This document shows positions 31,803 through 42,368 of a stretch of 64,000 nucleotides of DNA, piece by piece; position 1 is the first letter of the stretch; every line of letters starts with the position of its first letter. The translations under genes and the position numbers were made by a program. The stretch is from Cristatella mucedo (Eukaryota; Bryozoa; Phylactolaemata; Cristatellidae): positions 1,612,001 through 1,676,000 of the forward strand of contig WPIO01000001.1 in NCBI GenBank assembly GCA_009760855.2, read 5' to 3'. The notes under the pieces are model-generated. The model was not told where the DNA came from and did no database searches. It was given only the letters and a program-made list of their open reading frames with translations.

Positions 31803-32168
31803 TGCATGGTTCTCACGGCACGCAGAATGCCAACCGACGACCACCGCCACCAGTTTAATGTCCGACGCACGGAACAGAGGGAATCAAGGCTTGCTTCGCC
31901 CCTCTCTTCCACTTGAGTCCCCTCTCCTCTACCACGGCTATGCACTGGCTTATCCCAATGATTCATCCGAGGCAGACCACTGCTGTGCACCGACCGACCC
32001 TGATGGTGAATTCACCATCTGATCTCTAGTGGGTTAATTGCCTGTGTCCACGCCACATCAGAGGCGGATCAAAGCTGGGCATAAGCCCCTCTCAATGATG
32101 CTCCCAACAGCTGTCCAACAGCGGTTTAGTGGAGGAACAGTAAAGGCCTGCATATAATTAACTAGACA
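31803..32168 (-). repeat. LTR of the short retrotransposon (right copy)
   Basis: It aligns over its length with the left copy. Since gag reads leftwards, this would be the 5' LTR. It has diverged visibly from the left LTR, so the insertion is old. Confidence 0.55.
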
Positions 32169-32169
32169 T

Positions 32170-33200
32170 CCTGCCCCCAAGTCAATGGACAGATCAGGTC
32201 CAACATGGTGACCCCTGCTGGCCGTGTCATATTAGAGCCTCTCTAAGCAACACTGAATCCTGCTTGAGTACAAGGACAATCGTATGATCCTCAGAGTGCC
32301 TCTTAGCTGCCTGAGCCGAGGCATAGGATAAAGCTGCTTCCGGGATCAAAGCCCCGAGCACATCAAATGGAATTTTACATGCCTTAGCCTTTTAATTGCC
32401 TAACCACAGAATAACGTGTAACCAGTTGTTACCCGAATTATAAATATCTCAGAAGTGAAAATCTGGCTGCTTGGGCACACAGCCGTTTCAGCACCCCAGC
32501 GTAGATTATGGCCGACCTTGGACGAAATAATAAAATCCTAGTTCGACCCACTTTGATGGGATTCAACGTTTGGCCCCGATACCTCACCAGGCACTAACAA
32601 AAATTACTACTTTTGATGCTTAGATGCCTTCTTCTTCTTAGCTGTCACTGTCCTTGTCTTGTCTTCATCTTGACTGCCGACAGCCGGGGCACTAACTAGC
32701 TGGGCATTGATGGGTCTCCTGACCATCCAGTTTTTAGACTTTCTGATCATCAGCTCTTTATTTGGCAAGTGACAAGCAACTGTTTTTTTCTCGCTGAAAC
32801 GCTCTTTTAATAGATACCGGAAATTATCTAAAACTAGACAGAAATAAGTTTTGAGTCTGAGTTGTTCTACTCCCAAATATCCGCCAACCACGAACAGTCA
32901 AACAGATTATTTCGGCTTTCAGTACGCTTCACGACTTTCAGCTTAGCCAAATTCGATTGTCAGAGATCATAAGGTTTGAAGCTCATACATGCTGTCGCCA
33001 TTAGTGCACATGCCTGGCCAGTGCAGTAAATACCGCAATCGTTCTATGATGGTGTCACTCAAATTTCAATAGCTTAATTCACATGGGTTGGATGCTTGCC
33101 ATGACAGGAAGCAGCAAGACAAGGATAAAAAGACAGCCGCTTGTGAACTACGAAGGCCATGGCTAATGAGACAATATATTTGCGATCATTGCAAGTAGCA
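32170..33200. other. Unassigned spacer
   Basis: An open frame on the minus strand at 32607-32891 encodes 94 aa with a Lys-rich end (AKKKKASKHQK) but no recognised domain. Otherwise nothing is identified. Confidence 0.3.
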
Positions 33201-33205
33201 TAACA

Positions 33206-33978
33206 ATAATAATACACCTGATAAAGCCCCCTCAGAGAATTCTATCTCTTTCTACATGCTTTACATTTGCTGCTAATAAAATATGTTTGAATGGTGAGTG
33301 GTATCATGCTTGATAAAACATGAATAACATGGTTAGTGGTGGCATGCACAGGGTCAGCATGCGAGTGTGGTTAGTGGCAGCATGCATAGTGTCAGCACTA
33401 AAAAGCACATAAAGGATGAATCACAGAGACCCACTAAATGCTGTGATAAATAGGTGCGTTTTAGGTTCTTTTTAAATGTGATCAAGTCAGGGGATGCCGT
33501 GACGCAAGTCGGGAGTGAGTTCCAGGCTTTGGGAACTGTAGTTTGTTCGCACAGCAGAGAGCCAGCCGATGCCCAACACCGACAGTTTATTACCAACGCA
33601 CGGAGCCGAAGAGCGAACGGCTCCCTTCGGCCCCTACTCTCGCTCGACTCCCATTCCTCCACTGCTCCGGTCCACCATTTCCCCACCAGCAGGTTACCGG
33701 CCTGTGCCCATCCCACATCACAGGCGGACCACAGCTGTGCATCGGCCGACCCTGATGGTTAATCCACCATCTGGCCACCATCGGTTACTGGCCGGTGTCC
33801 ATGCCACATCACACGCTCATCACAGGAGCCAACATACACTCAAACTACAGGAACATTCGAACTCATCAGCACGGTCTCCAAAGGATTTGAGGTTTGTAGG
33901 AAGTATAGGTAAACAGTTAGATTCCTAAAAGCGGGCGGTACTATGCTTGTCCTGGTTTGGAAGTCGATCTGATAAGTA
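33206..33978 (-). mobile_element. LINE family 1 copy, minus strand, split by a solo LTR
   Basis: The left end has the 3' hairpin module and AAT tail. The coding part includes KAWNSLPTCVTASPDLITFK. The LINE sequence breaks at 33536 and resumes at 33850 with CACGGTCTCCAAAGGATTTG. It is then cut off at about 33978 by the LTR of the gypsy element. Confidence 0.85.
33537..33849. repeat. Solo LTR (313 bp) with perfect 5-bp target duplication
   Basis: It starts TGTAGTTTG and ends CAAACTACA (9-bp inverted termini) and is flanked on both sides by GGAAC (33532-33536 and 33850-33854). Removing it restores the LINE block. It belongs to the same family as the LTRs at 30.1 and 31.8 kb. Confidence 0.92.
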
Positions 33979-34240
33979 GTGTTGTGTGGTGTCTCCAGCG
34001 GCGGCTGTTCTAGTGGGAGTCTCACGGCCACAGCTGGCGCTCGTGCACGGTAAACGGGACTCCTTTATTGCTCTGAACGGGCACATATACGAGTGCTTGA
34101 TCAATCGCAGCAGATGACACGAAAAACAACCTGCATTAGTGGCCCGACGCTTCGCTGCTTCAATGGCTTACCTATTGGTCACTTGTGAGGCGTGTGCATT
34201 AGTGTCCGGTGCTTCGCTAATTGCAGCAGAAGCCGAAGGC
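33979..34240 (-). repeat. LTR-like end of the gypsy element
   Basis: It shares with 41510-41720 segments such as CGGTAAACGGGACTCCTTTA-like, AACGGGCACATATA, TCAATCGCAGCAGA and TGCATTAGTGTC. It begins where the LINE sequence stops. The exact inner border was not determined. Confidence 0.6.
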
Positions 34241-34474
34241 GCACACTATATGCCTTCATCCCCCATAGAATGTCAATAAATCGCACAGTCCGCCAGCCTG
34301 ACTGGAGGACGGCGCTCTCGGCGCCCGAAACCCGTGTAGTCATCAGTTCCCCGGCGCTCTCGATTTCCTACGAAGGTGCTTGCCCCGAGCCAGTAATCGA
34401 GGCCTGTCTCTCAGCATCTCGTTCGGGCTTGATCCACTCCAGGGTCACGTCAAGGTTAGAGGACTCCTGTAGTG

Positions 34475-35058
34475 TTAGAACTCGCATCTTAACTTTATCC
34501 AGATGCAGGACCTTTCGGTGGCCAGCGTGATTCGCACGGTGACCGGTCCTAGAACCGTGTCCACTCTCCAGCCACCGAGCCATCGCGGCGGGTGCGAGCT
34601 TGTGCTCCCGTCGGCCCACATCCACACTGGATCTCCGGGACGATACGTGGCTGGCCATTTGGATGTCTGTCGGCGCTGCGCTTCTTCGTTACTTTGAGCC
34701 AGCTGCGCATCTACTAGCTCGCGGAATTCTGCGAGATTTTCACTAAGCGACTGGCGATACGCCGCCGCAGGCGTAGTGCCGGTGTATTGTTCGCTCTCCG
34801 CAAAGTTATCGAGGCACCGCGGCTCGCGGCCAAACATCAGCTCGAGCATATATGGCTCGCAGCTTGATGCCGAGCCGTACGATAAGCGAACAAAAGCAGT
34901 GGATGATGACTCTCCCACTGCCCGGCTGAGTGTAGGCTTGAGGTTCGCAGCATAGTAAGTAGCGTTCGGTTGGCTCTTTCCACCATGCCGTCGCCCTGCG
35001 GATGGTAAGGCGCCGTGAGCGCCCTGCGTGTGGCAGGTGACAATTTAATTGATGACAC
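34475..35058 (-). pseudogene. Gypsy integrase, C-terminal half
   Basis: The minus strand has APYHPQGDGMVERANRTLLT, which includes the last acidic residue (E) of the DDE core, then LELMFGREPRCLD, and a later WPATYRPGDPVWMW segment typical of the integrase C-terminal domain. It is split over two frames. Confidence 0.8.
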
Positions 35059-35271
35059 TGCCCCTGATCGCTGTACGATTGGGCAGTGACACTCGATGTG
35101 GTAAGCAGCCCGGACGTGCTATTAGTGTTTGTTTTGACAAGAGAGTCGGGGGGGGACTCCGGTGGGCGAGAGGGGCGAGGAGAGTCGTGCTTCGCTCTGC
35201 TCCGTGTGTAGGGAGAATAAACTGGTGGTGTTGCTCGTCGGCTAGCGTTCTGTGCCGTTCGCGACGATAAT
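35059..35271. repeat. About 215-bp insertion in the integrase sequence
   Basis: Integrase similarity stops at FGIRS near 35272-35290 and resumes at about 35015-35055. The intervening DNA is GC-rich, contains a run of G and GGGAGAATAAACTGG and reads like part of an LTR. I could not find matching ends, so its nature is open. Confidence 0.4.
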
Positions 35272-35790
35272 TCAGACTACACTGCGTATGCCGAAAACAT
35301 TGCAGAGCGTGGTAATTACTTCGGCCTCGAAATTGCTGCCCTGGTCAGTGTGCAGAAAGTGCGACAGAGCAAAACGAACGAAAATGTTTAACAGTGCCGT
35401 CAGAACTGTCTCCGCCGATGTGTCTCGAAAAGGCACGGCCTTGAGCCATTTCGTGAAGCTGTCCTGCAATACCAGTAGGTTTTCACGGCCACGCTCTGAC
35501 GTGGCAACCTTCGAGATGTCTACAGCTACCACCTCCCACGGCAGTCCTACAGCTATCGGTACAAGCGGGCCTTAGCAAGCTATGTCCACTTAACCGGTTG
35601 GCATATCGGCAATATCGCACGACGTCTCGGCTCATATTGACCCAGTGGGCGTGGTCTCGTAGCCGGTCGTATGTCCGTTCTACGCCCTGGTGACTGCTAC
35701 AGTCGTGATGTCGTCTGAGCAGTTCTTCTCGGCGGGCTAGCGGCGCGACCAAAGTACATTTATATTCGGCTCCTGGTCGAGGGCGAAAGT
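35272..35790 (-). pseudogene. Gypsy integrase, zinc-finger and core region
   Basis: The minus strand encodes LLRRHHDCSSHQGVERTYDR with the HH part of an HHCC finger (the CC part is altered), then MVAVDISKVA with the first core Asp and HFLHTDQGSNFEAEVI with the second. Frames change between the pieces. Confidence 0.8.
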
Positions 35791-35795
35791 AGCGG

Positions 35796-36343
35796 TAATA
35801 ATAATAATAATAATAATAATGCACTTGATAAAGCGCCCTCAGAGAACTCAATCTCTTTCTCAGCGCTTTACCTTTGCGACAAAGTGAAACGCGATTGAAT
35901 GGTGAGTAATATCAGGGTTGATAAACAACATGAATAACATGGTTAGGGGTGGCATGCACAGGGTCAGCATGCAAATCTGGTTTGTGGCAGCATGCACTAT
36001 GTCAGCACGCATAAGCACGTGAAGAACGAATCGTAGGGACCCACTAAATGCTGTCCTAAATAGGTGTCTTTAAGTTCTTTTTAAACGTGGTCAAGTCAGG
36101 GGATGTTCTGACGTAAGTCGGGAGTGAGTTCCAGACTTTAGGAGCATACGAACTAAATGCACGGTCTCCAAAGGATTTGAGGTTCGTACGAGGTAGTGGT
36201 AAACTTTTGGATTCCGAAAAGCGGTTGGTATGATGCTTGTCCTGGTATGGGAGTAGATCTGAGAGATAGGCTGGAGCCACAGAATGAAGTGTACTAAAAG
36301 TGAAATAGAGTACGCCGTCGACCAGTTTTAGCTGGTTCAACAT
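35796..36343 (-). mobile_element. LINE family 1 3' fragment inserted into the gypsy element
   Basis: An (AAT)n tail and hairpin module at the left are followed by PRTNLKSFGDRAFSSYAPKV and RTSPDLTTFKKNLKT. It separates the integrase part from the RNase H part of the gypsy pol, so it came later. It is the same orientation as the host element. Confidence 0.9.
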
Positions 36344-36462
36344 TTGTCGGAACCGCCGTAATGGATGACGACTCCAACGGGGTACTCAATTTGAGCCGGC
36401 CTTCAGTGCGACTACCACAGCCTTCTAAAATGGGCCTCACCGCTGCATCTCTCTGAGGTCAC

Positions 36463-37351
36463 TCACCTCCTCCGTTGGCCGAACCTCAACAAGACACGCT
36501 GGCAGGTCCTCAGTCGGCCGGCGCGACAGAGCATCTGCGTGGGTGCTAAGCTCCGCTCTCCGCTACCACGTGACATGTCGAACTCGAACTCCTGCATGGC
36601 GACAGCCCAGCGTGCCAGAATTCCCTGTGCTTTCTGGCTGTTAAGCCACACAAGCGGACTGTGATCGTTTCTCGCCTCAAATTGTCGGCCCAGGAGGTAG
36701 TGTCTGAACTCCTTTCAAGGCGTATACGTGTGCCAGACATTCTTTTTGGATGGTGCCGCAGTTTCGTTAGCTAGGAGACAAAGCGAGCTCTTGAACGCCA
36801 GCACTCGGCCTCCTTGTTCTAGTATCTTACCAAGACCCTGGTCACTGGCGTCGGTCGAGACGACGACAGTCTCGGCAGTCGTCGGATAGGCGAGCATCGG
36901 GGGGGGGGCGGTGACCAGCGCTCCCTTCAGTTGCTCCATGTGCCATTGCTGCTGCGTTCGCGCTCTACCAGATGTACGGCGTCATTGTTGCGAGCAGTGC
37001 ATGCAAAGGAGCGGCCAACACAGCAAAGCCCTCGATGATGAGCTGGCGATAGTCGAACGCCAAGCCCAGAAACGCGCGAAGCTCCGACACCGACAGTCGG
37101 CGCCGGCCAGCCGCTGACTTGTAACCGCGCAGAAAAGCTCGTCCCCCCCCCCCGGCTCTATACCGGTGGACTGTGTGATGCAGTGATGCTGCGATGCGGT
37201 TAAAACACAGGCGGCCACAAATGGGTGCCGAAAGCAACAGTTCATTGTGGGCCTGTTCGTAGCGGTTACGCGCCGACGCAAGCGCTTTACGCGGCGCGCA
37301 CCAGACCAACGGAGTTAACTTCGCGAACTCCCGAAGCCCAAGTATAACCAA
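36463..37351 (-). pseudogene. Gypsy RNase H and reverse transcriptase C-terminal region
   Basis: The minus strand, over several frames, shows LRAFLGLAFDYRQLIIEGFA (the RT connection segment), LVTAPPPMLAYP, then VVVSTDASDQGLGKILEQ (RNase H start with its Asp) and HSPLVWLNSQKAQG with ARWAVAMQEFEFDM. Runs of G/C have caused frameshifts. Confidence 0.8.
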
Positions 37352-37513
37352 CTACCCTGTGCGTTTACGCGACGCGTATCGGTCCAACGGAGTTAACTGC
37401 ACGAACTCCCGAAGCCCGACTATAATAACTACCCTACGCGTTTACGCGGCGTGTACCGGACCGACGGAGTTAACTGCGTGAACTCCCGAAGTCCGAATAT
37501 AACTAACTACACT
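37281..37513. repeat. Tandem repeat, three units of about 78 bp
   Basis: Three diverged copies share CGTTTACGCG, CGGAGTTAACT, GAACTCCCGAAGCC and ACTATAA-type segments in the same order and spacing. The repeat lies within the gypsy RT region and interrupts its frame. Confidence 0.85.
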
Positions 37514-37702
37514 ATGCGCGCGTCGCTACAGCACCCCAAGATACGAGCAGCTAACTGAGTAGCCGGCAGAGCACATCTGCGCAGCCTAAGTTGCACTTAG
37601 CTGTCCGTCGCCGTATGTTCGCCTCTCGTGCTCTTGAAGCGTAGTCTCGCCTCGACTACCGAAGCTGCAGCCCTGAGCTCTGTCAGTCCTGCGATTTATA
37701 CT

Positions 37703-37826
<124 letters not shown>

Positions 37827-37899
37827 CTCTCGACCTTGGGCGTAGCTGTAATTGTTTTTTTCGGACCCTAGCTCTCGGTGTCCGTCCTCGGCCTAATTC

Positions 37900-38022
37900 T
37901 TCTTGGCTAGCCATTGGCTAGTCCTTGGCTAGCCCTCTGTCATTCCTCGGCCAGTCCTTGGCTAATCCTTGGCTAATCCTTAACCAATCATTGGCCAATC
38001 CTTGGCCAATCCTAGGCTAGTC
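37900..38022. repeat. Minisatellite with 11-bp unit
   Basis: About ten variants of CCTTGGCTAAT (CTTGGCTAGCC, CTTGGCCAATC and similar) follow one another. Confidence 0.85.
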
Positions 38023-38319
38023 CGCCTGCTACGGTTGCTCTAGGTGCCCTGGTCAGACCCACCAAGGCAAGGGCTAATATCGCGGCTAGCCTGAGAGCTG
38101 CTCCGTTGCAGACTTGGCAGGGCACTTCCTCCGGATCAGGGCGCATACCGTTCCTGTCAAATGCATGTTCCAGGTATTTCAACTCAGCCTTCGAAATATG
38201 GCATTAACCACCGGACAAAATCAATCCGGCCGTCTGTAGACGGGAAAATTCCATATTCGAATGGTTGATGTGCTCCACTTCACTGCAGCTGTGGACCATC
38301 GCGTCGTCCAAAAAGATGC

Positions 38320-38677
38320 ACTAGGTGGGAGAATCGCGAAAAACCGAGCCTATTAACCGCTGGAATGTGGCCGGAGCCCCGAACAATCCAAATGGCCTTT
38401 TTAAGGAGGCGAATGCTCGAGACCTGGCTGTAAACGCTGCTATTCGAACATCGTTGGGATGAAGTGGCACCTGCCAGTATCCCGAATTCATGTCCAGGTG
38501 CTGAAGACGCTGGAGCCATGGAGCCGGTCCTGGTTTCGTCCGGTAGCGGCAACGGATAAGCATTCTTTGCAGTGCATTTGTTAAGCTCTCTAGAGTCTGC
38601 CACTATACGCACTTGACCATTTTTGGGCGTATAAACAGCAGGCGCCAGCCGCGGACTTGAGCTCGGGCTGATGATAC
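38320..38677 (-). pseudogene. Gypsy reverse transcriptase, N-terminal part
   Basis: The minus strand encodes SPSSSPRLAPAVYTPKNGQV and RIVADSRELNKCTAKNAYPL, the start of the RT palm, then MNSGYWQVPLHPNDVRIAAF and SLKRPFGLFGAPATFQRLI. The frame is cut at 38677 by the solo LTR on the right. Confidence 0.85.
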
Positions 38678-39899
38678 TGTAGCGCCCTGCTGGCCTTGGC
38701 TGAATTTTAGCGCGAACAAGAGCTGTTCGGAGGCGGGCTAGAACTCCTTTGTCCTGGAGCAGTGAGCCAGAGAGGAGCGTCAGTGCGGTTAGAGAGGAAG
38801 CGCTTAAGAGCAAGCCAGGAAGCTGAGACTAGCGGCGGCGATTCGGCCTTTAGAATTGGTCCGATACCCGCGGAAGCTGCTGATAGATGTTGGCTGGCCA
38901 GTCAACCTCCGCCTTCCCTCGTTCCAAGGAAGAATCGTCTGGAACCCATTCGCCATTCAAGCTGGACAGAGGTGCCCTTCCAGTGGCCCGGGGACGGTAT
39001 TAATTCCTTACCGTAATGGGCCAAGGTGTCGGGCCCAATACCACTAAGCTCTTGCCCCATTGTCTCAGCTAGGTATTTAAGAGTCGAGCGACGCTCGCTC
39101 TTGGTCTTACGTTCTTTTGTCTTTGGTCTGGCTCCGTACTTCGACGCCTTCGGGCACTCGTTTCTCTGAAAGCGAGGGAGGAGGGCGGGCTTTCCGCCGA
39201 TGATGGACGTAACAGGACGAGACAGCGCTAGGAGGATTCGGTGGACTCCACCGAATACGGTCGTGTCGCGCCCGAGCTGGCATTTGGTGTTTCTTTTGTA
39301 TTTTGTGTGTGCGCGCTAGCACGCGGTCTCGGCATAGGGATTTGCCGGCGCGAGCTAGACATAGTTGGCGTGTGTGGAGCATTACTGCCGCACTGGTGGA
39401 AACCGAGTTCTAGTTCTCCAGTTAGGGTTTAGGCTCCGGTTCGTGCTTCAGTGTTGAGAGGTATTCCCTCCGCAAGAGTGCTTGGGGTGGCGTGTGTGGA
39501 GTATTCATGCCGCACTGGCGGAAACTGAGTTCTAGTTCTCCGGTTAGGGTTTAGGCTCCGGTTCGCGCTCAGTGTGGAGAAGTGTTCCCTCCGCAAGAAT
39601 GTTGGTGCTGTTGAGAACGTGCGAGGAGTGTGGAGATAAAACTGAGCTAGGGGCGCAGCGACTTTGTGCGCTTGCGAATAAAGTTCAGTAAAATCACCAT
39701 TTCGTGTGTCTCGCTTTCCAATTCACGCCGCGGACTCACGACCCCCTTTAGTAACGGTAAGCAGGTCAGCGCCAGAAACGCTCGTTTCGTGGCGGCCAGC
39801 TTATTTCGCGTAGGCTCGCACCCGACGGCAGTGGGCGCAAGGCTACCCCGCTACGTAAGCGGCAGGTCAAGCCTAGCCCGCCGAGCCTTCGGCGTTATA
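38678..39899. repeat. Solo LTR, 1222 bp (copy 1)
   Basis: It begins TGTAGCGCCC and ends GGCGTTATA, and is near identical to copy 2 at 42369-43462 apart from a 122-bp internal tandem duplication (about 39364-39485 and 39486-39607). A perfect inverted repeat ATTCGGTGGA-C-TCCACCGAAT lies at about 39236-39256. An AATAAA lies at 39677. The flanks ATAC/TTAC may be a mutated 4-bp target duplication. It disrupts the gypsy RT. Confidence 0.8.
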
Positions 39900-39920
39900 T
39901 TACCCTGCTCTAGCATTACA

Positions 39921-40109
39921 TTAAGTTGCACCGTGGTTTTTTCTCGCAAATGCAGTGGAATTCGTCGCGTCGCTCAGGAACACGTACTGGTGGGCTGCCA
40001 ACTGTTGGAATGTGGTGATGGACAAGATCAGTTGCACCTGGTCGCCGGCGGAAGAGGGCTCGAAACTTGTCGACCAGTCCTCTGTAGGGCTAATAACAGA
40101 CAGGTACAT
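39921..40109 (-). other. Unassigned 62-aa open frame
   Basis: This frame lies to the right of the solo LTR, where upstream pol of the gypsy element could lie. It has no motif I recognise (SPTEDWSTSFEPSSAGDQVQ). It may be remaining gypsy DNA or LINE DNA. Confidence 0.2.
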
Positions 40110-40249
40110 CTATCGTATCGTCGTCAGCGTCAAACGATGGCGCCAAACATCCTAAAAAGATTTATAAGACAGTAAACCATTTACTGGAAAATGCTGAGAG
40201 GTCAATATCCCCAGATATTAAGGGCTCAGCCGAAACATTGTCAGATTCT

Positions 40250-41490
40250 TTACTGAAACAATTGTGCACATTCGTGCCTCCATAAAGCCCCTCCGACTAA
40301 AGCAATTGCGGAATCACGGCCAGTGACCTTCCTGAAAAGGCTCTCTGAGGTTTCTGCATGCGACGTGGCTACCTTAATAAGATCTAGCAAAAAGAGCTCG
40401 TCTCCTGAAGACCCTAGACCATCATCTCTGTGGTCTTCACTAGCAGACCACCTTAGCCCTGCCATAATCGAGACTTTAAATGCTTCTTTGGGAAAAGGGG
40501 TCGTCCCCAAGTCCTTCAAATCGGCAATCGTTAGACCTATACTTAAAAAGCCTGGATTAGACACAGAGGTCCTTGCAAACTATTGCCCTGTTTCCTTTCT
40601 TCCTTTCTTGTCAAAGATTCTTGAAAAAATTGTTGCTAAGCAGCTGGTTTAACGTATTGAAAAGAATGGTATATCAGAAAGATTTCAATCAGGGTTCAAG
40701 AGGCAGCACTCCACTGAAACTGGTCTCCTCCGTGTTGACAATGACATTCTACGTGGCAACGACGACGGGAATGTTACTGCCCTAGCTCTGCTAGATCTGT
40801 CAACTGCCTTCGACAAAACTGATCACGATGTTCTACTTGAACGATTGAGAACAACGATTGGCGTGGCAGACGAGGCACTGGCGTGGTTTAAATCATACTT
40901 GTCTGATCGTGAACAATCCGTGTCATGTGGGGTCATTTCTCCCACACAAGACGGGTCACCTATGGAGTCCTTCCAGGGTCCGTTCTCGGGTCCTTGCTGT
41001 TCTCCATTTATACTCTAACTCTGGGAAAGGTGATTAAGACCCATGGAATAGGATATCACTTTTATGCTGACGATTCTCAGCTGTATTTGTCATTCAAACC
41101 GTCGGAATCTGCTGCAGCAACTGAGATGGATATAGGAAAACTTCTTGAAAGTAGATGACGATAAAATCAAACTGCTGCTCATAGGACACCCTAAGCGTGT
41201 GGCTGGATTAAAAGGCTTTGCTCTTCGAATAGGTGATGCTGTTGTGCGACACCACATACTCGAAATTTAGGTGCCGCTTTCGACAGCTGCCTCAATTTTA
41301 AAAGCTTCATTCAGAAGACTGCTTCTACAGCTAGCCATCACGTCCGATCCCTATCCAAGATTAGGAGCTGTCTTCCACAGTGGCTTACAAAACATTTAAC
41401 TAGCTCCTTAGTTCTGTCTCGGTTTGATTATTGTAATTTCTTTTTGGTTGGGCTACCAAAGAAAGTAACTAGGCCACTGCAGTTGACTAT
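40250..41490 (+). mobile_element. LINE family 2 copy with RT core, plus strand
   Basis: The plus strand shows DVATLIRSSKKSSSPEDPRP, SLGKGVVPKSFKSAIVRPIL and KKPGLD with the ensuing VSFLPFLSKILEKIVAKQLV, then GVLPGSVLGSLLFSIYTLTL and FYADDSQLYLSF with the YADD catalytic site, and later the ASILKASFRRLLLQ region. At least three frameshifts or stops are seen. It is cut at about 41490 by LTR-like DNA. Confidence 0.85.
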
Positions 41491-41509
41491 GAATATGGCT
41501 GTAAGGCTG

Positions 41510-41720
41510 CGGAGACACGGAGACACAGCGGGCGCTTGCTCTCGGTAAACGAGACTCTCCTTTATTTCTCTCAACGGGCACATATATGAGAGCTCGATCA
41601 ATCGCAGCAGACGACACGAAATACAGCCTTCATTAGTGGCCCGAAGCAACGGCTTAACTATTATTGGCCATAGGTGAGGCATGTGCATTAGTGTCAGGCG
41701 CTTAGTTAATTGCAAATAAA
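41510..41720 (-). repeat. LTR-like fragment related to 33979-34240
   Basis: The order of shared segments (GGTAAACGAGACTCTCCTTT, AACGGGCACATATATGAGAG, ATCAATCGCAGCAGACGACA, GTGCATTAGTGTCAGG) matches the LTR-like end of the gypsy element in the same orientation. Family-1 LINE sequence begins just to the right. Confidence 0.65.
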
Positions 41721-41726
41721 CAAGCC

Positions 41727-41830
41727 GGAATTTTAGTAATGTTATGTAGCTGAAAGTAGGCTGACTTGATTATGGAGCTGATTGGGAGGGACTGTGGAGC
41801 TTGATTGGGAGAGAGAGGCCTAGATCTTAC
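41727..41830 (-). mobile_element. LINE family 1 fragment, minus strand
   Basis: AAACAAGCCGGAATTTTAGT and TTATGTAGCTGAAAGTAGG correspond to the LINE region seen at 50196 onwards. It may be the continuation of the LINE broken at 33978. Confidence 0.6.
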
Positions 41831-41861
41831 TAGATATTACACTATACCGCAAATCATATGA

Positions 41862-42045
41862 TGATTCGTTATTGTCCACTGCAAGTAGTGGCGATAGCCG
41901 CGAAGGCTCTCCTGCAGCTAAATAAATGAGGTTTTTAAATCGGCTTAATAATTAATGCTTTCGTTGCAGCAAATTTAAAGTGCCTCGTAAAAGGTTAAGT
42001 TCTCCGAGTGTGCTATGCAAATTTATTATTATTATTATTTACACA
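41862..42045 (+). repeat. SINE type A 3' part and LINE 3' hairpin module
   Basis: CCACTGCAAGTAGTGGCGAT and AGCCGCGAAGGCTCTCCTGC are the SINE-A body. From about 41965 the sequence TTTAAAGTGCCTCGTAAAAG...TTCTCCGAGTGTGCTATGC with an ATT tail is the LINE 3' module. Confidence 0.65.
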
Positions 42046-42368
42046 GACATCGCTGTGTCCCATAAATGGAGACTCTCGTGGAACGAACGCATTAGTCACT
42101 TCAGCAGTCATCATCATCGTCATCATCATCGGAGCCTTTTAAATCTGTGAAGAAGGCGCACCGTTCGCGGCGCTGGTTTGCTCCTGCCTGGACTCCGTCT
42201 CGCCTCCTTCTTGACTGAGAATAAGTGAAGTAAAAAGTGAAGCCAATTCAACAGCTTCCCGTGCCTGCATCTGAAGAACCGGTTGTCGCTCCGCTTGGAG
42301 GGGGCAATCTGCTGATTTGCCTTATTCAAGGCTCTACCCCAAACGCCTGGCTGGTGAGGCGAAAGTAC

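Larger units (their letters stand above)
30094..32168 (-). mobile_element. Short LTR retrotransposon with gag-like ORF only
   Basis: Direct repeats at about 30094-30453 and 31803-32168 flank the block. The shared sequence includes CAGTTTAAT, GACGCACGG, CCGACCCTGATGGT-type and CATATAA segments, so they look like LTRs. The interior has a minus-strand gag-like frame and a degenerate GC-rich repeat region. No protease, reverse transcriptase or integrase is visible, so the element is non-autonomous. The outer borders are approximate because I found no clean target duplication. Confidence 0.6.

Noticed and set aside
39107..39432. Open frames inside the 1.2-kb LTR
   Set aside because: The LTR is GC-rich and repeated at 42.4-43.5 kb with the same frames. 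No LTR protein is expected.
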